DNA of 9,052 nucleotides from Clostridia bacterium (GTDB lineage Bacteria > Bacillota > Clostridia > UBA1381 > UMGS1253), in assembly GCA_017411585.1 (NCBI GenBank), contig JAFQPV010000134.1, positions 1-9,052 on the forward strand, in the 5' to 3' direction. Both the position numbers and the translations under genes were made by a program. The notes beneath the pieces were generated by a model, which searched no databases, was not told the DNA's origin, and saw only the letters and a program-made list of their open reading frames with translations. Of the stretch, positions 5,647 to 9,052 are shown piece by piece. Position 1 is the stretch's first letter. Each line of letters opens with the position of its first letter.

Positions 5647-7537
5647 TGCACCGCCGCCGAGACATATGCCCCGTATGCCGGGGCAGAAAATGGACTGGAA
5701 AGCGGCAAAACGCCTGCTTTCTTATATCACAAAGCACTATAAGCTACGCTTTGCGCTTGTGCTGCTTTGCATTTTGCTGAGTACGCTTGCCGGTGTTGCA
5801 GGCAGCCTGTTTTTGCAGGTGCTCATCGACGATTATATTACACCGCTTTTAGGCAATGCCAATCCGCAGTTTGCAGGACTTTTGCGCGCAATTGGCTGGA
5901 TGGCAATGATTTATGCTGTCGGCGTACTGTCTGCGTGGATGCAAAACCGTATTATGGTGACGATTGCGCAGGGCGTTTTGCGTGACATCCGAAATGAGAT
6001 GTTTGCGCATATGCAGGCCTTGCCGATTCGTTATTTTGACACGCATACGCACGGCGATACAATGAGTCGCTATACGAACGATGCCGACGCGCTTCGCCAG
6101 ATGCTTGCGCAGAGCTTGCCGCAGGTATTTTCGTCAGCCATTACTATTGTAACGGTATTTCTTTCTATGTGTTTTACCAGTCTGCCGTTGACGGCTTTGG
6201 TGCTTGTGACGGTCAGCCTGGTTTTGGTGGTTACAAAAAAGGTTGCCGGCAACAGCGGCAAATTCTTTGCAAAGCAGCAAAAGGCACTTGGCGATGTCAA
6301 CGGCTTTATTGAAGAAATGATTCAGGGGCAGAAGGTTGTAAAAGTGTTTTGCCACGAGCCGGAAGCGAAGGCGGAATTTGACCGCCGAAATGAGGCGCTT
6401 TGTGAAAATGCGACCAAGGCAAACTCCTTTGTGAATATTCTCGGTCCGATTAATAACAATTTAGGGCATTTGCAGTATGTGATTATCGCCATTGCAGGCG
6501 GTGCGCTGGCTGTGTTTACCAAGAGCATTTCCTTGGGTAAAATTGCGACATTTTTACAGCTTTCCAAGAGCTTTAATATGCCGATTAATCAGATTTCGCA
6601 GCAGATGAATTCGGTCGTGATGGCACTTGCGGGTGCGCAGCGTATATTTGAATTGATGGATGAAGCGCCGGAAGCGGATGAAGGTTATGTAACACTTGTG
6701 AACGCGAAAGAGGAAAACGGTGTGCTTACGGAAAGCGAAGAACGCACAGGGCTTTGGGCGTGGAAGCATCCGCATGCAGATGGCACCGTGACCTACACGA
6801 AGCTTTCGGGCGACGTGCGCTTCTATGATGTGGATTTCGGTTATGTGCCGGAAAAAACGGTACTGCACAATGTAACGCTTTATGCAGAGCCGGGACAGAA
6901 GGTTGCCTTTGTTGGCGCGACCGGTGCAGGTAAAACGACGATTACTAACCTAATCAACCGTTTTTATGATATTGCCGACGGCAAGGTGCGCTACGACAAT
7001 ATCAATATCAATAAAATCAAAAAGAGCGATTTGCGCCGTTCCTTAGGCATTGTGTTGCAGGATACGAATTTGTTTACGGGCACGGTTATGGAAAATATTC
7101 GCTATGGTAAGCTTGATGCGACAGAGGAAGAGGTTTATGCTGCAGCAAGACTTGCCGGTGCAGACGGATTTATTCGTCACCTGCCGCAGGGCTATGACAC
7201 CATGCTTTCCGGTGACGGCAGCGGTCTTTCGCAGGGACAGCGCCAGCTTTTGGCGATTGCGCGCGCTGCGGTTGCCAATCCGCCGGTTATGATTTTGGAC
7301 GAGGCGACCTCCAGCATTGATACGCGCACGGAGGCGATTGTGCAAAGGGGAATGGATTCATTGATGCACGGCAGAACCGTGTTTGTCATTGCACACAGAC
7401 TTTCTACGGTGCAGAATTCGGATGTGATTATGGTTTTGGAAAATGGTCGCATCATCGAGCGTGGCACCCATAAAGCACTCATTGCCGAAAAGGGGAAATA
7501 CTATCAGCTGTATACTGGTGCATTTGAATTAGAATAA
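5639..7537 (+). CDS. ABC exporter half-transporter, catalytically competent subunit
   Basis: This 632-residue partner of the preceding gene has an N-terminal tail rich in Pro, Arg and Met, a membrane domain (hydrophobic stretches near 36-60, 84-103, 164-182, 184-200, 276-296 and a weaker one around 320-335) and an ATP-binding domain. Walker A is GATGAGKTT (426-434), the Q-loop residue is Gln474, Walker B ends in Asp554-Glu555 with the catalytic glutamate, and the switch histidine is His586 (VIAHR). The signature is LSQGQ (530-534) instead of LSGGQ. The missing features therefore complement those of subunit one. A stretch of about 45 residues (345-390, with LWAWKHPH) lies between the last membrane helix and the nucleotide-binding domain and makes it longer than its partner; related clostridial subunits carry a similar insert. 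AAAGGGGGTG at 5622-5631, within the end of the first gene, precedes the ATG by seven bases, so translation is likely coupled. The operon ends at 7545-7580. Confidence 0.95.
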   Translation: MRNAPPPRHMPRMPGQKMDWKAAKRLLSYITKHYKLRFALVLLCILLSTLAGVAGSLFLQVLIDDYITPLLGNANPQFAGLLRAIGWMAMIYAVGVLSAWMQNRIMVTIAQGVLRDIRNEMFAHMQALPIRYFDTHTHGDTMSRYTNDADALRQMLAQSLPQVFSSAITIVTVFLSMCFTSLPLTALVLVTVSLVLVVTKKVAGNSGKFFAKQQKALGDVNGFIEEMIQGQKVVKVFCHEPEAKAEFDRRNEALCENATKANSFVNILGPINNNLGHLQYVIIAIAGGALAVFTKSISLGKIATFLQLSKSFNMPINQISQQMNSVVMALAGAQRIFELMDEAPEADEGYVTLVNAKEENGVLTESEERTGLWAWKHPHADGTVTYTKLSGDVRFYDVDFGYVPEKTVLHNVTLYAEPGQKVAFVGATGAGKTTITNLINRFYDIADGKVRYDNININKIKKSDLRRSLGIVLQDTNLFTGTVMENIRYGKLDATEEEVYAAARLAGADGFIRHLPQGYDTMLSGDGSGLSQGQRQLLAIARAAVANPPVMILDEATSSIDTRTEAIVQRGMDSLMHGRTVFVIAHRLSTVQNSDVIMVLENGRIIERGTHKALIAEKGKYYQLYTGAFELE

Positions 7538-7544
7538 TAAAAAG

Positions 7545-7580
7545 AGGGATACTTCAAAAGAAGTATCCCTTAGTTATTTT
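7545..7580. terminator. Bidirectional terminator between the ABC operon and carD
   Basis: AGGGATACTTC (7545-7555) and GAAGTATCCCT (7560-7570) form a perfect 11-bp stem with an AAAA loop. A T-rich tail follows on the plus strand (TTAGTTATTTT) and an A-run precedes it (TAATAAAAAG), which reads as a T-tract on the minus strand. It lies between two convergent genes, seven bases after one stop codon and 13 bases before the other, and can serve both. Confidence 0.9.
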
Positions 7581-7583
7581 ACT

Positions 7584-8084
7584 TTACGCTTTTACGGCAG
7601 TGGCCTCCTCAATAGCAACTGTAAGCAGTTTTTCTACATGCTCTGCATTTGTTGTGCCGGAGAGCACAAGCTCACTGATTAAAATCTGCTTGGAATTGGA
7701 AAGCATTTTGCGTTCGCCGGTCGAAAGACCTTTGATTTTATCGCGCAGCATCAGGCTTTTTACCACATCGAGCACCTTATAGATGTCACCACTGCGTAAA
7801 AGCTCCATATTATCGCGGTAACGCTTGTTCCAGTTTGTATCATCATGAACAATTTCGCCCCCGATGGCATCTAAAACCTTTTGACCTTCTGCTTTCGTAA
7901 TGATATCACGCACGCCGATTTCCTTTAGCTTTTTAATCGGAAGCATTACCTTCATATCGCCGGCAGGCAGGCGTAAAATATAGTACGCATGCTTTTCGCC
8001 GAGGATTTGCTGTTCTTCAATCGCCTCGATTGTGCCTGCGCCGTGCATCGGATATAAAATTCTGTCACCTATTTCGTAAGACAT
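7584..8084 (-). CDS. carD: CarD/CdnL-family RNA polymerase-binding regulator
   Basis: This 166-residue protein has the CarD plan. Residues 1-60 (MSYEIGDRILYPMHGAGTIEAIEE ... LPIKKLKEIGVR) form the Tudor-like domain that binds the RNA polymerase beta subunit, shared with the TRCF repair factor. Residues 65-160 form the helical DNA-contacting domain, with the conserved tryptophan Trp85 in NWNKRYRDN, which in mycobacterial CarD (also Trp85) wedges into the minor groove at the upstream edge of the -10 element and stabilises the open promoter complex. The conserved STGERKML patch is also present. Length and start are normal; GGGGGA (8092-8097 on the complement) lies about seven bases before the ATG. 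It is a single-gene unit with its own near-consensus promoter, convergent with the ABC operon. It probably acts genome-wide on stable or housekeeping transcription; nothing ties it to the neighbouring genes. Confidence 0.94.
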   Translation of the reverse strand: MSYEIGDRILYPMHGAGTIEAIEEQQILGEKHAYYILRLPAGDMKVMLPIKKLKEIGVRDIITKAEGQKVLDAIGGEIVHDDTNWNKRYRDNMELLRSGDIYKVLDVVKSLMLRDKIKGLSTGERKMLSNSKQILISELVLSGTTNAEHVEKLLTVAIEEATAVKA

Positions 8085-8131
8085 GCTGTCATCCCCCGCT
8101 ACCCCTTGTAATCATTCCCTATTACATATAA

Positions 8132-8160
8132 AGTTTACCACATTTGAAAGAATTTGTCAA
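8132..8160 (-). promoter_or_regulatory. Near-consensus sigma-A promoter of carD
   Basis: Read on the minus strand, TTGACA (8155-8160) is a perfect -35, followed by an exact 17-base spacer and TAAACT (8132-8137), four of six to TATAAT. It lies 48 bases upstream of the ATG. This is the cleanest promoter in the window. Confidence 0.8.
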
Positions 8161-8259
8161 AATGATATTTTGATTTTTTTGCAGGGAAAATGAAAATATT
8201 TTGAAAAATTATGCGACTTTTTCGGCAATTCTAACAAAACATGGATTGGATGTTGTGTG

Positions 8260-8298
8260 AAAAAAAAGAAAAACCGGAGAGCGTTGTTGACAACGCTC
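8260..8298 (-). terminator. Terminator-like hairpin with long T-tract, no gene assigned
   Basis: GAGCGTTG and CAACGCTC (8279-8286 and 8291-8298) form a perfect 8-bp stem with a TTGA loop (9 bp if the loop is reduced to two bases). On the minus strand TCCGG and then TTTTTCTTTTTTTT follow, so the T-tract starts about five bases after the stem. It lies some 75 bases beyond the terminator of the second AraC gene and has no gene of its own to end. Confidence 0.5.
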
Positions 8299-8302
8299 GT
8301 TA

Positions 8303-8350
8303 TAAAGCGCTTGGTTATCAGATGTGTACGCAAGTGTCCAAGCAGCTTTA
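8303..8350. repeat. Long-armed hairpin next to the terminator-like stem
   Basis: TAAAGCGCTTGG (8303-8314) pairs with CCAAGCAGCTTTA (8338-8350) over 12 base pairs with a single bulged A at 8344, enclosing a 23-base loop. Only four bases separate it from the hairpin at 8279-8298. The pair reads as one structured unit of about 72 bases with a T-rich end on the minus strand. Its role is unknown: small RNA, dispersed repeat or chance are all possible. Confidence 0.45.
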
Positions 8351-8371
8351 AAGGAAGGGCGGGGGAATATT

Positions 8372-8417
8372 AAAAAAGCACACAGCATCCTACAAAGCAG
8401 GTGCTCTGTGCTTTTTT
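8372..8417 (-). terminator. Terminator overlapping the end of the second AraC gene
   Basis: AAAAAAGCACA (8372-8382) pairs perfectly with TGTGCTTTTTT (8407-8417), and after one mismatch AGCA/TGCT (8384-8387, 8402-8405) continues the stem; CCT/AGG may close the loop. On the minus strand the upstream arm lies in the last codons of the gene, the stop codon (8390-8392) lies at the top of the hairpin, and the downstream arm ends in TTTTTT. Confidence 0.88.
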
Positions 8418-9052
8418 CTGTATTCACCGGCAGTAATGCCCAGTATTTTTTTGAATACGCGGCAGAAACTTTTTGTATCGGTAAAGCCAACTTTTTCAGA
8501 AATTTCTTCTATCGTCAGATCGCTACTTTGCAAATGCAGGCAGGCAATTTCGATTCTTTGCTGGTTTAAGGCGCTGTGGAAGGTTGCGCCGGTGATGTTT
8601 TTAAAAATAGTGCAGAAATTGCTTTTGCTGTAGCCGCATATATGGCTGACGGCGTCGATGGAGAGCGGCTCGGCATAGTCCTGATGGATGATTTCAAGCG
8701 CTTTTTCGATTTTGGAAAGATCCTGCAGATTTTTTGTATGTATATTTTTACTTTGTTGTATTGGCAAATGTTCGAGCATCAGCGCAGAAATCTGATAAAG
8801 ATTACCGTGAATTTTCAACGTTGAAAATTCCGTAGGGTGTTCTCGCAAATGGAAGATTTCTTCAAACAAGTGCATCAAGGTAGTGCTTTCGGGTGGTGCG
8901 TCTGTCTTAAGGGAGTAGACTGTTTCAAACGCAGAGTGAATAAAAGGCTTGTAGTATTCGCCTAAAAAATTCGGACCGAGCATGAGGGTGAGGCTCTGTG
9001 CATCCGTGTTTTCTGAGCCGGGATATTCATGGGGTTCCAGCGGTAAAATTAG
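8390..9052 (-). CDS. AraC-family transcriptional regulator, N-terminus outside the window
   Basis: The frame is open to the right edge. An internal ATG at 8983 would give 197 residues, but 23 more codons upstream are open (LILPLEPHEYPGSENTDA ...) and there is no ribosome binding site at 8983, so the true start lies beyond 9052; 220 residues are visible. The visible N-terminal part is the latter half of a cupin-type sensor plus linker helices. The C-terminal domain has both AraC helix-turn-helix motifs: LSIDAVSHICGYSKSNFCTIFKN (about residues 130-152 of the visible part) and LTIEEISEKVGFTDTKSFCRVFKK (about 179-202), followed by the GITAGEYRKK end. It differs in sequence from the first AraC protein and is not a recent duplicate. 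Its target genes are probably beyond the right edge, as nothing adjacent on the left is co-oriented except carD, which has its own promoter. Confidence 0.92.
   Translation of the reverse strand, partial: LILPLEPHEYPGSENTDAQSLTLMLGPNFLGEYYKPFIHSAFETVYSLKTDAPPESTTLMHLFEEIFHLREHPTEFSTLKIHGNLYQISALMLEHLPIQQSKNIHTKNLQDLSKIEKALEIIHQDYAEPLSIDAVSHICGYSKSNFCTIFKNITGATFHSALNQQRIEIACLHLQSSDLTIEEISEKVGFTDTKSFCRVFKKILGITAGEYRKKHRAPAL

Noticed and set aside
8238..8254. AACAT/ATGTT dyad in the carD upstream region as an operator
   Set aside because: Five-base arms in AT-rich DNA are expected by chance, and it lies well upstream of the carD -35.
8209..8490. 93-residue minus-strand frame between carD and the second AraC gene
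   Set aside because: It overlaps the AraC coding end in another frame, runs through two hairpins and a T-tract, and has no ribosome binding site.
8983..8983. ATG as start of a complete 197-residue second AraC protein
   Set aside because: No ribosome binding site is present, the frame stays open to the window edge, and the upstream residues continue a sensor-domain-like sequence.
1..9052. CRISPR array, transposon, prophage, toxin-antitoxin or defence genes
   Set aside because: No regularly spaced repeats, transposase or integrase motifs, or matching gene pairs were seen on either strand.

Overview
The window reads like chromosomal DNA of an anaerobic gut Firmicute of the class Clostridia, probably Oscillospiraceae/Ruminococcaceae. 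The grounds are moderate GC content with AT-rich intergenic gaps, AGGAGG-type ribosome binding sites, sigma-A promoters of TTGACA/TATAAT type, many Rho-independent terminators, and gene families typical of these bacteria (bile-salt-hydrolase-like choloylglycine hydrolase, SGNH hydrolase, AraC regulators, heterodimeric ABC exporter, CarD). The genus is an inference; there is no rRNA or tRNA here to confirm it.

Positions 1-2540 form a plus-strand block. It starts with the tail of a protein that looks like the C-terminal beta-sandwich of a glycoside hydrolase, then an SGNH/GDSL hydrolase (288-917), a choloylglycine hydrolase with the complete bile salt hydrolase catalytic set (985-1935), and a flavodoxin-domain protein (1956-2486). 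The last two are 20 bases apart and end at one strong terminator (2488-2540), so they are probably co-transcribed.

Positions 2609-3547 hold a single AraC-family regulator with its own extended -10 promoter and a GNRA-loop terminator. The 467-base gap that follows (3449-3915) has no convincing gene. It contains two hairpin terminators in series, a 15-base palindrome, an 8-bp inverted repeat and a sigma-A promoter.

Positions 3855-7580 are one transcription unit. Two half-size ABC exporter subunits overlap by 8 bases and share complementary asymmetry: the first has lost the Walker B glutamate and the H-loop histidine, and the second has an altered signature motif. This is the pattern of heterodimeric exporters with one degenerate ATP site. 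The unit ends at a hairpin terminator that also serves the convergent gene.

Positions 7584-8160 (minus strand) are a CarD/CdnL-type RNA polymerase-binding regulator behind a near-consensus promoter. Upstream of it, 8161-8371 has no gene but holds two adjacent hairpins (8279-8350), one with a minus-strand T-rich tail, whose purpose is unclear. The window closes with a second AraC-family regulator on the minus strand (8390 to the edge, N-terminus outside), whose terminator overlaps its own stop codon.

Most of the window is ordinary accessory metabolism, regulation and export. I found no phage, transposase, CRISPR array, toxin-antitoxin pair or defence system. The least explained parts are the hairpin element at 8260-8350 and the leader region of the ABC operon.
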